64,000 bases of DNA from Nematostella vectensis. Its lineage: Eukaryota > Cnidaria > Anthozoa > Actiniaria > Edwardsiidae. This document shows positions 1 through 13,700 of the stretch, piece after piece. The notes beneath the pieces were generated by a model. It ran no database searches, had not been told where the DNA came from, and was given only the letters and a program-made list of their open reading frames with translations. How positions within the stretch are numbered: position 1 is the first letter of the stretch; every line of letters starts with the position of its first letter. The DNA lies in contig NC_064038.1 of the NCBI RefSeq assembly GCF_932526225.1, positions 10,725,070 to 10,789,069 on the forward strand. The letters are read 5' to 3'. The translations under genes and the position numbers were made by a program.

Positions 1-1735
1 GTTAAAAAATAATTCCCAAAAATATTGAAAACCATATCTTGTTGAAAAATATTATACCAAATATAACGATAAAATAGTTGTGCAGAGTAGTTAAGGCAAC
101 TGCCTTTACTCACCTTCCATAAGTAGAAATACCATGGTTGAACGGTACACAGTAGACTCAACACACCAAAATAAAAATCGACTCCCGAATTCCCTTCAAA
201 TAGTATCACTGACATAGCACTAATTAAAATCTCAAGATATTTCAATATCTTTATTCTACGGACGCCGCCACTGACGGAAATATCCCCGACATAGCCTTCC
301 CACTTATATTACAGCAATCAATATACTAATTTTGACTAAGAGGCACACACATTAAAGCAGCCACTTCCGTGTCGCGATAACATTACTCGGAGAATGAGAT
401 AAGGTTTTGTTGCTAAGCGACGTGTTCAATATTCTGTGCGTGGTACCTATTTGTTAATACCGCGTTCCTTTTACTTACTGCAGCTTTCCACGCTTGGATT
501 AATCCAGAATAAACTAATTCTAGGGATACTGTATTACGGTATATCGGGAAAGTGTGAAGCTGCTGTTATATGATTTTTTTTAAACGAAAAGCAATGAAAA
601 GGTTTTCTTTAATAATAGAGTTTTTTGCAATAAGCAATATTTTTTTCTTAAAAACTTCCATAAATAAGGTGTATAGAAATGGCTAATATATTTGGGGGCA
701 TTGGAGGTAAATTACATTTTTATTCCTTTAAACGCCATTCGCTGTGTTCATTACGATAATTTCGTGTGAAATACCAGGCGTCCCTGGAGATGCCATGCGA
801 AATGATTGATTGACATGATTCTCGTAAAACTCACTATTAAAGTTTAAATTATTTTTCGTGTTTTTTTCCTGTTTGTTATAAATTGTCAATTCATTTAACT
901 GTGCGTGATAATTGTATTCCCTTGAGTATTTCCGTTATGAGCTTGAGTATTTTAAGTAAAATCAAAGTCACACAAATAAAAATAATTAGATTTAAAGAAA
1001 AAAAAATTACTACTTAAAAATATTTCATCAAACTTAAGCCTGCTGACCCCTAGCATTTATTAACTGAATTTATTCTATTATCAAGCTTTACGAGTAAATA
1101 TAATTATTATTTTTTTGTAATTCAGGTGATAAGTTGTGTCAAGCAGTGGAAAAGGATAAAGACGACAACATGTCATACATCCCATCCCTCACAACTCTAT
1201 AGAAGCCTCCTCCCTGCTATAAACGATTTATTCATCTATCCTAGTGAAGAATTAACAAATAGCAAAGCTGGAAACATAAAAAGCATCTCGTGTTCTTAAC
1301 CTCTCATGCGTCTGCCAATACAGCTGAGAGACTTTTCCAATTATCAGTGGAACGACAGAGCCAAAAAATGGCAAGTTTTCCCAAAATAAGGTCTGGTTAA
1401 CTTCGGTAAGCTTGAATTTTTGCATAGATGTTCCTTATGTTATTTAAACCAACATATCAAAAGTATTTTTTCTAATGGATTCGTCTTCGATATATGAGGC
1501 TTGAAGTGCAATTTTCAAATGTTTAAATTATGAATTCTCATCGTTTTTAGGGAGAAGTTGGGCTCTGATCAGAAATTAAGCCAACTCTTCTTTAAATTTG
1601 GAATTAAGCTTTTGGTCAGACGAACTCCTTGTATGCGGAATCTTGAGCTTATATATTAAGAATTGCAAAATTTCATGCCATTTTTTTCCTCTGTCCAGTG
1701 AAACTCAACCGAGTAGAGAATGGTTTTAAAGGCAT
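1..1735. other. AT-rich stretch, no gene recognised
   Basis: AT-rich DNA with many stops in all frames. I see no splice-flanked coding segment, RNA gene or clear repeat. Confidence 0.5.
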
Positions 1736-1739
1736 TGTA

Positions 1740-3085
1740 CGCTTAAATAGAGAATGATAATAGCTAATAGCAAACCTACGCTAGAAAGGTGCTGATGAGA
1801 ATATGGTGATAATCTAACTCCTATTATGTATGTCACATACTCATATACAGAGTTTGGTGGATAATTGTGATTTATTAATAGTTTCATGCATTTGATAGCC
1901 AGTCTAACAATACCCATGATGCCTATCGGTCGTAGAACTGCCATTTTTAATTTACCGTTTGATAACGTTGAAAAGTAGGCGAGTCCAATAGCTGTACACC
2001 TCCTATTCTCTTAATAGCTCGCAAGTGATTTCTGAAATGGGTTCGAACTGATTTGAATTAAGATAAGGCACATTCATTATATCAAGAAAAGAAAGATCGC
2101 AAACCAGAGTACTAAAGAATCAAACCAAACACACACAAAAAAAATAAAAAAAAAAAGGAAATTGGAGGAAATGTCTGTTATTATCGTAGAAAACGAAGAC
2201 AATCAAACAGAAAATATCTGGATATGAACCTGAAATCTCCTCCTACTCTCTTGACAGCCTTAGGATCGAACTGATTTGGAGGTATGAAAGACAGAAGGCA
2301 GACGATGATATCGCAAACACAAAAAATGAGAAAGGTAGAAGTAAAAGTAAGTAGAATACCTGTAGGATTTGTGTCGCTTTGCGTCCAGAAAGATACGCCC
2401 GCTTTGCAACGATAAATACACTAGACACCATTATGTGTATGTTATGTCAGGATATGGTGGGAGGCAAACCGATCGAAAGCGATACTTAGCGTGACGTGAC
2501 GACTAGCGCGTGACTTAGCAGAGTTTGGTGTAAGCGTATGACTTTAGGCCTTCCTCATCTCTCCTACACACTCCGCGTGAAGGATCGGAGAGTATTGGCT
2601 GGTCCACAAACGCATAAGCACACCCTATAGCAAACGAACCCTTGGGGAAGTCTTCAGGCAGAACTAACCGCCACAAGATGCAGAATGCATCCCCAGAAAC
2701 CAGAAGGCGCTGATGAGTAACAATTAGTCGTGAGAATAAATGGCGATAATTAATCTCCTGTTCTGTATGTGGTTTACTGATACTCGGTCCAATAGTTGTA
2801 TGTACTCTTCCTACTCACTTAATAGCTCGCAAGTGAAAAAATAAAATAGAAAGAGGATATTGAAAAAAATATTAGTATTATCACTAGAAAGAAGACAATA
2901 AAAAAGAAAATATCAGGATATGAACCTAAAAACTCCTAATTCTCACTTAAAAGCCTTCAAATTCTTTCAAAAGCATCGAACTGATTTGGAGATAGGTATT
3001 AAGACTAAAGCCCGACATGAGATCGCAAACCCCAAAATGAAAAGAATAGAATAGCAAAGGTACCTGTAGGAATTGCTATATTATA
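1740..3085. repeat. Degenerate long repeat, about three copies
   Basis: Segments at about 1790-2140, 2150-2430 and 2690-3080 share stretches such as CTTAATAGCTCGCAAGTGA, GGATATGAACCT and CGAACTGATTTGGAG in the same order, with small indels. They look like diverged copies of a 300-400 bp unit. The short frames inside have no recognisable homology. Positions 1905-1980 also resemble one arm of the inverted-repeat element at 15691-15989 (shared GTAGAACTGCCATTT). Confidence 0.55.
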
Positions 3086-3089
3086 GAAC

Positions 3090-4180
3090 GCAATGCTGAT
3101 GTGCGATGTGCCGCAGATATAGACAATAGGCCATAGACTACAATTGGTTTATTATTTGTCATACATTTTATATAAAGTGTCGTTCCCGTCTACAATTTTT
3201 TGTGCTCCTGAGTCTTACGTGTTCCATGAGTCAGTAACGCCCAGCCTAGACACAGGCGTTCTTACAGGGTTCCCTGTTGTAGGAGATAAGCCGTGAAGCA
3301 GCTTGTGGCATGGGACGAGCTCACCCATGGTTTCCTTTGGCGTCACAACACTTACTAAATATAGAAAGCCCGATTAGACACCCGGTTAAGAACGTCTAGG
3401 ACTAAGTTGAGTAAAACCTAGGTTGAAAAACATTGTGTAAAAACTAATTAAAGGACCAATTCACATTTTTCATAATGGATTACTTTTCTGGCTATTTTAA
3501 TGGTACGTAATTTTAAATTCAAAATTAGGCAGCTATCTTAATGCAGTCTCTAAATGCGCATTTTTTATGGATTTTCTAGAAATAAACACATTATAGGAGA
3601 AGTGTGAGCTGGTCTCTAATACATTCGAAGTGACTTTTATAATAGAAATCTTTGCTTCATTCATGCTTTGTATTACGCAATATTTATATAAAGTATGTAC
3701 ATTTTCCAACACTCGATGGAATTTTAAAATTAGTTTATTAGAACAAACAAACAATTTTTTCGACTGTGCAACTAATGTAACAAACTTGTGACTTAGCTAT
3801 CAAGAGGCTAGCTTTACGCATGAATATACAATATAAAAAAATCCCAGTCACATTATTTTTATCCTGGAATTGAATAAAAAAATTCAAATGATGGTTGATC
3901 GCGAATACCTTGATATTACCCTCGCTTCGATCAATAGAAAATCGAATAAAAAATATCGTTGTTGTAATTTTGGCTCGACATAAAATGAGAAAATGCCTTT
4001 TATCCGTCTAAACTAATGTCTGGTACATTTACGTAGGCGTTTTTTCCATCAGTTTCCCGTAGGCCACGGTTTAATTAACAACCCGTCCTTAGAGGAGAAA
4101 GTAAGATTTTCTGTGTAATCCCACATGAATGGTTAGCTTGCCTATTCTCCTAATGTATGGGAAAAAATCAGAGTTATGAC
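3090..4180. other. Intergenic, no feature recognised
   Basis: AT-rich sequence with no convincing coding or repeat signal. The 73-residue minus frame at 3533-3754 is hydrophilic, has no recognisable domain and no supporting splice context. Confidence 0.45.
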
Positions 4181-4184
4181 TCTC

Positions 4185-4735
4185 AGTAAAACTCAGCCTT
4201 ATGCGCAAACGTGAGGCGCAACAGGAGAACATATCCCTTTAAAATTAACTCGAATGACTCCATCGAGAAGATCAATACACTGCATGCATGGAAGGCTGAA
4301 GAGGGCTGGTTATGGCTGGTAGAGGTAAAAGGAGGACATGCGTCGGTACCTCTACATGGAATGTGTAGTCGACCCATGAAGGCTTTTTTGAATCTGTCAT
4401 TGCCACTGTACTCAAAGTTTTTGAGGCTGTTGAGGGTAGAAATAAGTACTTTATAGGTATCGTTTCCACTGCATGTGTAGACGACCCATGAAGGTTTTTT
4501 AAAGCTGTTAAAGGTGGGAATGGCTCTGCAGGTTTCATTTTCACTACGTACATGTGTAGACAACTAAAAGGGCTTTTTGAGGATGGACAGGGCAAAAAGA
4601 AGATCTTCATAGGTATCGTTTCCACTGCAAGTGAGGAAGGCTGTAGAAGGCTTGCTGATGCAGTTGATGGCTGTTCAAGGTCGTGTAGATTGAGGACCGC
4701 GTTGGGCGCAAAATGAAGTTGCATGCAGGGCTTCG
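4185..4735 (-). repeat. Degenerate repeat in the 3' UTR of the DUF885 gene
   Basis: On the minus strand the segments TGCAGTGGAAACGATACCTAT, CTTCATGGGTCGTCTACACATG and the pyrimidine-rich text between them recur at about 4610-4640, 4455-4500 and 4340-4400 with changes. The stop codon of the upstream gene (4607-4609) lies inside the first recognisable unit, so the last residues of that protein are repeat-encoded. Overlapping frames of 80-150 residues here are by-products. Confidence 0.55.
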
Positions 4736-7700
4736 CTTAGGGCTTTTCTTGCATTTGATGTACTCCTTGATGTGTTCTTCGAGGAAACTCAATGGTGACG
4801 AGCCCTGCGACAGTAACTGTAATAATTCGTGTAAGTATTAAGGAGAATGAAAAATTTATTCATTGGCTAGCACCTGAAACTAAACGCACATGACTGATCA
4901 CGTGATCGTTATGGTTAATTACGTGACATACCAATCAATCTATTTAGCTTGCTCGGTCAATTCCTTATTAGGACATTACATAACATATTTTGGAGTCCGT
5001 ACTATAGTTTCTCCACTTTTTTATCTCGCTAAAATTTCTACGTGAACTTGCAGAAAGTCGTGTTTACTACGATTTTGCCGGCCGCCATTGTGAAAAATAG
5101 GGCCAAGTGATGATTGATAACGTGGCCGTCCATGATCGATCACGTGACTTCGCATAACTGGTCACATGACGATTACCTGATAGTGGAATTCTTTCTGGTC
5201 AAACTTCTCCCCTAGTTGTTCCTTGGCAAACGTCTTGAGTTTGCTGATGACCAGTTTGCCGATCAGGTAGGCGGTCGCCTGCCCCGGCCCACTCTGGTAT
5301 CGGGACAGCTCCTTGCGGGAGATGTCGGTGTTGTCCCAGGCGTAACGATCGAAAAGTTCCAGGCCCTGCTCACGAGTGAGGCCTTTGCTGTGAAGTCCAG
5401 TGTCGATAATAAGCCTCAGAGCGCGCCAGATCTGTGTCAAAGAACAAGGGGTATTTTCAAGTTAACCTAGTTTTAATTAGGTTCCATAAGTATGATACGG
5501 TGTTGGCTCAAGGGTATCAAATAAATGAGCGTAGTATTAATGAGTCATAGATATACACGTATTTCAAGATTGCATTTTGAGAACATGTATGATTTTTAAA
5601 AATGCACACCAATGTTTTAAAAGTTGTCCCTCTACATCGGGAAATTTACATCACTCGTGGCTCGGATAACTTTATTAATGTCGGTTTCGCAAATATCGCT
5701 AACAAATATTTAATTGCGGGGAGTCAAAGAACCACTGTACAAAGTCGGTTCAGTCTTCAGTGTCTGTACCGGGCCGAGTAACCTATGACATTATCAAAAC
5801 ATATTTTAGCACTCTAATTCATGTGGACCAGTACAGTGCGCTTTAAATAGACTCCGGATAAGATTATTTGCAAATTCAGCGCCATACCTGCCATTTGAGC
5901 CAGCCGTACTTCATCAGCGGTCTTCCCTGGTAGGTGTCCGTCTCTTCGCCAATCAGAGCCTCGGCGTACAAAGCCCATCCCTCACTGAAGGCCTGGAAAC
6001 TAGTCATGCGGCCTAACCAGTCCCCTACTCCACCACAGGAATCCGTAAAGTGCTCAAGGAATCCTTGTGCCTAAATAAAACAATGAAACTGTTTAACTAA
6101 AAAGGAAGTAATACGACAGTGATAAGTCTTTATACTACATGGTTATTATCACGTGACATTATGTGAACCAGTGACAACACATAAATACCAGTCGTTGCGT
6201 GACCAGTACTTGAGTCGTTGTGTGATTTGCCTAAGTTCTCGCCTGAATTCACCCTGACAAGTTACCTGAGTCGTCACCTAAATCGTCAACTGATTCGTTA
6301 TGTGATGTCGCTTAGGGACGTCACCTGACTTGTTGCTGTGACATTGCCTAAGTCGTTGCGTGACGTCACCTAAGTCGTTGTGTGACGGTACCTGTGTATG
6401 ATGACCCGGTCTGGCCTCGTGTGCGTTCACACTCCATTCACTAAATTTTGGTCCCATGTTTTCCAGGAAGAAAGGAATCCTGTAGAAGCAGTTGCTAGAA
6501 CAGCTCGAATCGCTGTTCACGTAGCTTTGTGCGGCGCTGGTAGGCATGAAGTCGGCTATGAGAGAGACTGGACACCCGGGAGTGGTCTGTTGTTCTCCCG
6601 TGAAATGAAACATGTTGACTGTCTTGGGGTCCAATAGACTCATAACCTGTTATATGAATACAAAGTGTCACAAGGGCTATAGGAATGAAACATGTTGACT
6701 GTCTTGGGGTCCAATAGACTCATAACCTGTTATATGAATACAAAGTGTCACAAGGGCTATAGGAATGAAACATGTTGACTGTCTTGGGGTCCAATAGACT
6801 CATAACCTGTTATATGAATACAAAGTGTCACAAGGGCTATAGGAATGAAACATGTTGACTGTTTTGGGGTCCAATAGACTCATAACCTGTTATATGAATA
6901 CAAAGTGTCACAAGGGCTATAGGAATGAAACATGTTGACTGTCTTGGGGTCCAATAGACTCATAACCTGTTATATGAATACAAAGTGTCACAAGGGCTAT
7001 AGGAATGAAACATGTTGACTGTCTTGGGGTCCAATAGACTCATAACCTGTTATATGAATACAAAGTGTCACAAGGGCTATAGGAATGAAACATGTTGACT
7101 GTCTTGGGGTCCAATAGACTCATAACCTGTTATATGAATACAAAGTGTCACAAGGGCTATAGGAATGAAACATGTTGACTGTCTTGGGGTCCAATAGACT
7201 CATAACCTGTTATATGAATACAAAGTGTCACAAGGGCTATAGGAATGGAACATGTTGACTGTCTTGGGGTCCAATAGACTCATAACCTGTTATATGAATA
7301 CAAAGTGTCACAAGGGCTATAGGAATGAAACATGTTGACTGTCTTGTGGTCCAATAGACTCATAACCTGATATATGAATACAAAGTGTCACAAGGGCTAT
7401 AGGAATGAAACATGTTGACTGTCTTGTGGTCCAATAGACTCATAACCTGATATATGAATACAAAGTGTCACAAGGGCTATAGGAATGAAACATGTTGACT
7501 GTCTTGTGGTCCAATAGACTCATAACCTGTTATATGAATACAAAGTGTCACAAGGGCTATAGGAATGAAACATGTTGACTGTCTTGGGGTCCAATAGACT
7601 CATAACCTGTTATATGAATACAAAGTGCCACAAGGGCTATAGGAATGGAATATGTTGACTGTCTTGGGGTCCAATAGACTCATAACCTGTTATATGAATA

Positions 7701-10700
7701 CAAAGTGCCACAAGGGCTATAGGAATGAAACATGTTGACTGTCTTGGGGTCCAATAGACTCATAACCTGTTATATGAATACAAAGTGCCACAAGGGCTAT
7801 AGGAATGAAACATGTTGACTGTCTTGGGGTCCAATAGACTCATAACCTGTTATATGAATACAAAGTGTCACAAGGGCTATAGGAATGAAACATGTTGACT
7901 GTCTTGGGGTCCAATAGACTCATAACCTGTTATATGAATACAAAGTGCCACAAGGGCTATAGGAATGAAACATGTTGACTGTCTTGGGGTCCAATAGACT
8001 CATAACCTGTTATATGAATACAAAGTGTCACAAGGGCTATAGGAATGGAGCATGTTGACTGTCTTGGGGTCCAATAGACTCATAACCTGTTATATGAATA
8101 CAAAGTGCCACAAGGGCTATAGGAATGAAACATGTCGACTGTCTTGGGGTCCAATAGACTCATAACCTGTTATATGAATACAAAGTGTCACAAGGGCTAT
8201 AGGAATGAAACATGTTGACTGTCTTGGGGTCCAATAGACTCATAACCTGTTATATGAATACAAAGTGTCACAAGGGCTATAGGAATGGAGCATGTTGACT
8301 GTCTTGGGGTCCAATAGACTCATAACCTGTTATATGAATACAAAGTGCCACAAGGGCTATAGGAATGAAACATGTTGACTTTCTTGGGGTCCAATAGACT
8401 CATAACCTGTTATATGAATACAAAGTGTCACAAGGGCTATAGGAATGGAATATGTTGACTGTCTTGGGGTCCAATAGACTCATAACCTGTTATATGAATA
8501 CAAAGTGTCACAAGGGCTATAGGAATGAAACATGTTGACTGTCTTGGGGTCCAATAGACTCATAACCTGTTATATGAATACAAAGTGTCACAAGGGCTAT
8601 AGGAATGAAACATGTTGACTGTCTTGGGGTCCAATAGACTCATAACCTGTTATATGAATACAAAGTGTCACAAGGGCTATAAGAATGAAACATGTTGACT
8701 GTCTTGGGGTTTAAATCTTGCGTCAGCGAAATTAGCCTCATACTTTGATCATATCTAAATTTGTATGTATCATTTTGGGGCCTTAACATGGTTTAACGAT
8801 TCGCTTTTATAACATACACATACCTCTCTCGAAGTTTTGAACCATTTCTGTAAAGCTTCCCATCTCTTTGGGCAATACTTCTTAGCTCCTTCATCGGAAC
8901 TGCATCGTCGGAAAGCTTCCGAACTGCTCTCGTTTTTCGGAAAGGACTCGGCGTTGAAGTACATGTCCTGCTCTGTCAACTTGTGTCGGAACGATGTAAC
9001 AGCTGCTGAAGTATTGTCAAGGCCTGTGAACTCCTTGGCTATTTCAATCACCTGCAATTTTAGAGTTTAAATGTTTGAGCTGGGCTCAACACATGCACTT
9101 CTACGCAAGCACAACCTACAAAACCAATACTTTATTATTACAAACAGCAGTACAGTGTGCACAGCTCGTATAAAACGGCCTTCTTGTCTCAGCTTCTTAC
9201 TCCATACTCAATGGGTGCCTTTCGAACATCTTCTTATCACATAGGGCGTCGCGACCAAGCGGAACAATAAACAAAGCGCGCGAGAGAGATAAAGAGGTTG
9301 TTTCCTCGGGAGAGGGGCATATCAGGCAATCTTGTTTTAAAAACTGTCGTTTCCTTATTAGGCATTACATACCATATTTGGGAGTCTGCTTCAATCCTTT
9401 TTTCGCATTTTTTATCGCTCTAGAGCTTTGTAAGTCGATAAATTTTACGTAAACTTGCAGGATTTCGTATTTACTACGATTTTGCTGGCAGCCATATTGG
9501 ATATGGAGCCTAGTCCCTAACGTTTTGGAATACCACAGGTCTCCCGCGCGCTCGCCCCAGACCATTTAGCAAAACGCATCCCCTTGGCTACGTGCCTGAA
9601 ACAAGTTACTACCTGCGGGTACGTAGCGTTAAGTATCTCCCATCCCTTTTCATACACGTAACTAGCGGTGATATCAGTATCTGTAAAGTAGCTGATCATG
9701 CCAGCATACGTCTTTTTTCCGTCCAGTCTCTCTCCAGTCGGTAGAGTCTGTGACGTGCGTCGTGACGTGTCACGCACTCCATTGGTGTACACGTAACGCA
9801 AAGGTCTATTTGCGAGGCCACTGGACACGGAACTTGGGACACAATGGCTTGCATATTCACCCTCCAGGTACCTGTCAAATTGTTATTTTTAGAAATAATA
9901 CGTTTCTGCTGATGTAATGATAGAGGCAGAAATGTTTATTTTGACGGCATGTGAATAATTGGTGGGATTGTGAAGAGAGTGCAGTATGTGTAGGAGTATA
10001 TAAGGGGAGACGTGCTAGTGTCACTCTAGTTTATCCATATTGACTTTTGATATTTTTTTGTGTATCTTTTTTAAACTTTTCTTCGGCTTAAGCCCCGAGA
10101 GCACACAATGCTCCAGGTTTTTCCCACTTCTTAAGCCCCGAGAGCACACAATGCTCCAGGTTTTTCCCACTTCTTAAGCCCCGAGAGCACACAATGCTCC
10201 AGGTTTTTCCCACTTCTTAAGCCCCGAGAGCACACAATGCTCCAGGTTTTTCCCACTTCTTAAGCCCCGAGAGCACACAATGCTCCAGGTTTTTCTGGTT
10301 TACGTGTCTGGCCCAGTTTTAATTTCTTGTAAATATAAATGAGGTGATTCACATTTTTAACAGGAGTGAGCCCCAAAGGGACTTTTAAGGCATTTTCTCC
10401 CGTATTTTAGATAATGTCACATACATTTACTGTATTTTTGGCTGTTAAAAGGTGGGGGGGCCCTAGGCCACCCCCCTGGCTACGCCCCTGTTCATAGCAA
10501 ATGATCCACTCGTACGAGCCCAAATTAAGATTGAATAAGAAGAGTAGTATGTGTCGCTATACTGTATTTTCCCAGATTGGTAAGTGCGTTGCAGTGATAT
10601 GGCATCATCGGAAGCCATTCAAGGCTTTGGGTTGATGAAGCCTGTATCAAATGTTTGTAGATTAAAACCCCTAAACATGAGCTATAGCAGAATGTTCAAA

Positions 10701-13700
10701 ATTGCTGCAAGAACAGTTACAATTATCATGTTTGTCATATTTTGGCTACTAAGGGCCATACCAGTTATTAGAGAAGACGCGAACACCACTAAAAAAAAAC
10801 TGCGAGAAACAACGAAATTCAAACAACGAAATTCAAACAATGAAATTCGGGGGTGCGTGTACGATACTGCGCGAACATTCTCAAATAAAAATTGCAAGCC
10901 TATCCGGAAACCATTCGGGAGAATTCCGGGGATCATTTGGGAGATTTCGGGAACCATTCGGTGGAATTCCGGGGTCATTCGGGAGAATTTCTGGAACCAT
11001 TCGGTAGAGGGTCGGGGGTCATTCGGGAGAATCTTGGGAGCCATTCCGGAGTATTTCAGGGCAATCCGTCGGGTGATCTCACTTTCTTACCTTATCAGCG
11101 CCTTAAGAGGAACTCCTACGTTCGCTACCAGGGTATCTTTCACGATCTGTGGTACATCTTTTCCTGTCTGACTTTTTAGGATTTCGATTGTCTCGTTTGA
11201 GAGAGAGTTGAGGTATTCTGGTTGTAGTGCAACTTTAAGAAATGACTCTTTCAGTATACCTGCAATGAGAGGAAGAACACATTATCAACAGCAAAAGGAG
11301 AATAACAATAATAGCAATAGCAATCACAACAAACAACAACAACAACAACAACAACAACCGCGACAACAATAACAATAACAACGACAAACAACATTATAAA
11401 CAAGAATAACAACAACGACAAAGAACAACAGTAACAACAACAACGATAACAACAACAACAGCTACAATAACAATAACAAAAACGACAAACAACAATAACA
11501 AAAAAACAAGCAACAACAGCGACAAACAACAACAATAACTTAACAACAATAAACAACAACAACGACGACAAAAACAACAATAACAGCTACAACGACTATA
11601 ACAATAACAAAAACGACAAACAACAATAACAACAAAAACGAGCAACAACAATAACAACAAAAGCGAAAAAAAACAATAACAACAACTATAACAGCAATAA
11701 CAACAGCGGCAATCATGTTGACAACAACAACAGGAGCATAAAGCGACAACAAAATCAAAACAACAATTTGAATCTAAATATTATCTGATCATGTATTAAG
11801 AAATGAAAGTCTAGATATTTTGCACAATTTTAGAAACTTAATGCAAACCTGCCGGTAAAGTAAGATGTCAATGTGACCCATAAATATAGCGCGTGCTATT
11901 AGCCAATGAAATTAGAGATAACTTCTAACTGTGTGCAGTGCGGAACATTACCATTTCAAATATTTGCATAATAAGTAGGTAAACCGATATTATCAAAAAT
12001 GGTAATGTGCTGCACTGGTGTGCAAATAGCCTTCTTCCGTGGTGCACCAGCTGTTACTGGCGCGTTTTTTCGAATAAAACGGACTTGTAGACAAATATTA
12101 TAGCACATGTTAGCGGGGGAAAAGAGGGACCATTTCTCCGTCAGAAAAATAGGTTCCACGCTAGCATGATGGCGCAATTTAGTTTTCAGTGCTTCAATCC
12201 TCGACTTTTTATTACAGATTGTTCGCAAGCTAATGTTTCCCCACTACCCTAGGATAACCACAAAGTAGCAAAATTTGGGTTGCCGGGGTAAAGCAAAAAA
12301 AAAAAAAAAACGGCCGATGAACATTTTCATTAAATATTGTACGTTTTTACTCTTATTATCAGTGTCGAAATGTTGTTTTCAAGTTCCGCGAATTGTCTCG
12401 ATTGTGATTGTGTTTTGTTTTTACAGAAGAACAAGAAACTTTTCATTATTGATTAGAATAACGGTAAAGTTAAACAAATATATTTGAGCAAACATAATTA
12501 TATCAATTATATCTTAAGTGCTTATGCCTTCCGTAAAAAAACAATTGTTGTGAAATTTCATAGAAAGGTAGAGTTGCAAAACCGAAGACTAGTTATTTTA
12601 ATATTGAGCATTTTTTAAGGGAAGGAAAAATTGGTTAAAAACAACTTATCACGCGTGTTCAATCTCAGAGATCTATAAAAATGGCGTGCACGAATGCATA
12701 AACTAATTAATGTTTTTTGTGTTAATTAGAGATGCCTCCATAAAGAGTTAAAAAATCAGAATGATTTCTCCAAGAATAATTTAAAATAAAGTCTGTTTAT
12801 GATTGTTGGAGTATTTATTTTTCCCTCGTATTTCGTTATGAGTCAAAAGTTAAAAATTTAATTTGAAAGCTTTTTTGTGATATCAAATAAATAAAGTTCC
12901 ATAACTTAAGCAAGTTTTTTAATTGCTTTAAATGCTTTGAAGTAAAACAAAGACATTAAACTAGTCAACAAATTGAAATACTGATAAGTTTTCTTGTTAC
13001 CTGTTTCGTTGTGCTGCGCGATCATCGGGAACGTTCCCTTGAATGCATTAAGTCCAGTTTCGCATTCCTCCACTGATCGAACCATTCCTGATTTTACACC
13101 AAGTTTTATGTTTTCCGTGAATTGGGTTATAGACTTCTTGTAAAGTTTGAGAATTTCCTCGAGTCTTTTTACATCGTCGAGTGAGGAAGGCTTTAAGATC
13201 GGTATATACGTAGAAAGCTCCATTCCGACGTTACACACCGGTTGGAAGCAGAAAAAGTTTGGTCCCATCATCCAATCCCCAGAGTAATAATTCCCGTCAT
13301 AAGGTTGACCAAAGTTAGTATTCAGAAAAAACTTCATTTGCGCGACCAGCTTTTTCTCGCGTGGTTTAAGACTTGTTATTGTGTTTTCTTGGACGGTGAT
13401 GTTTTTTATCTCTTCAAGTAGGTGAAACGCCGCATCGGTCCTTATTTTGATTTTTTGTGGCGAAGGGTCAAATGGTCGGAATGTTTTCCGCATCTCTTCA
13501 CGACTTGCCCCTGGTTTCCATGCAACTGCGTTAGGATGAAGCTTAAAGTACTTCGCCTGGACTTTATCCAAGAACTCTTGCAATTTGATAGCTTTTGCTT
13601 GCTCGGAAGGTGCGCAGATTTGTGAGGGCGCGCTTGATGCTTCATTGTCGGTACCATCCAAATCCTTTCCTTTCTTGCATTTTCCATTCGCCATAATAAC

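Noticed and set aside
4804..4816. Alternative acceptor for the last DUF885 exon at GTCGCAG
   Set aside because: Also in frame, but it would drop LLSQ, which fits the usual family spacing before GSSPL; minor use cannot be excluded.
6604..8710. CRISPR array
   Set aside because: The units are contiguous with no unique spacers, the DNA is animal, and the unit spans a splice site.
10584..11179. Plus-strand frames of 195 and 95 residues
   Set aside because: They cross a degenerate 27-bp repeat and run antisense over the DUF885 exon at 11091-11259; no recognisable domain.
11251..11758. Three minus-strand frames of 72-109 residues rich in V, L and C
   Set aside because: They are translations of the CAA/AAC microsatellite and have no non-repetitive sequence.
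12906..13000. Extension of DUF885 exon 1 to the end of its open frame
   Set aside because: The GTAACAAG donor at 13000 gives the correct phase into exon 2; the extra residues look intronic.
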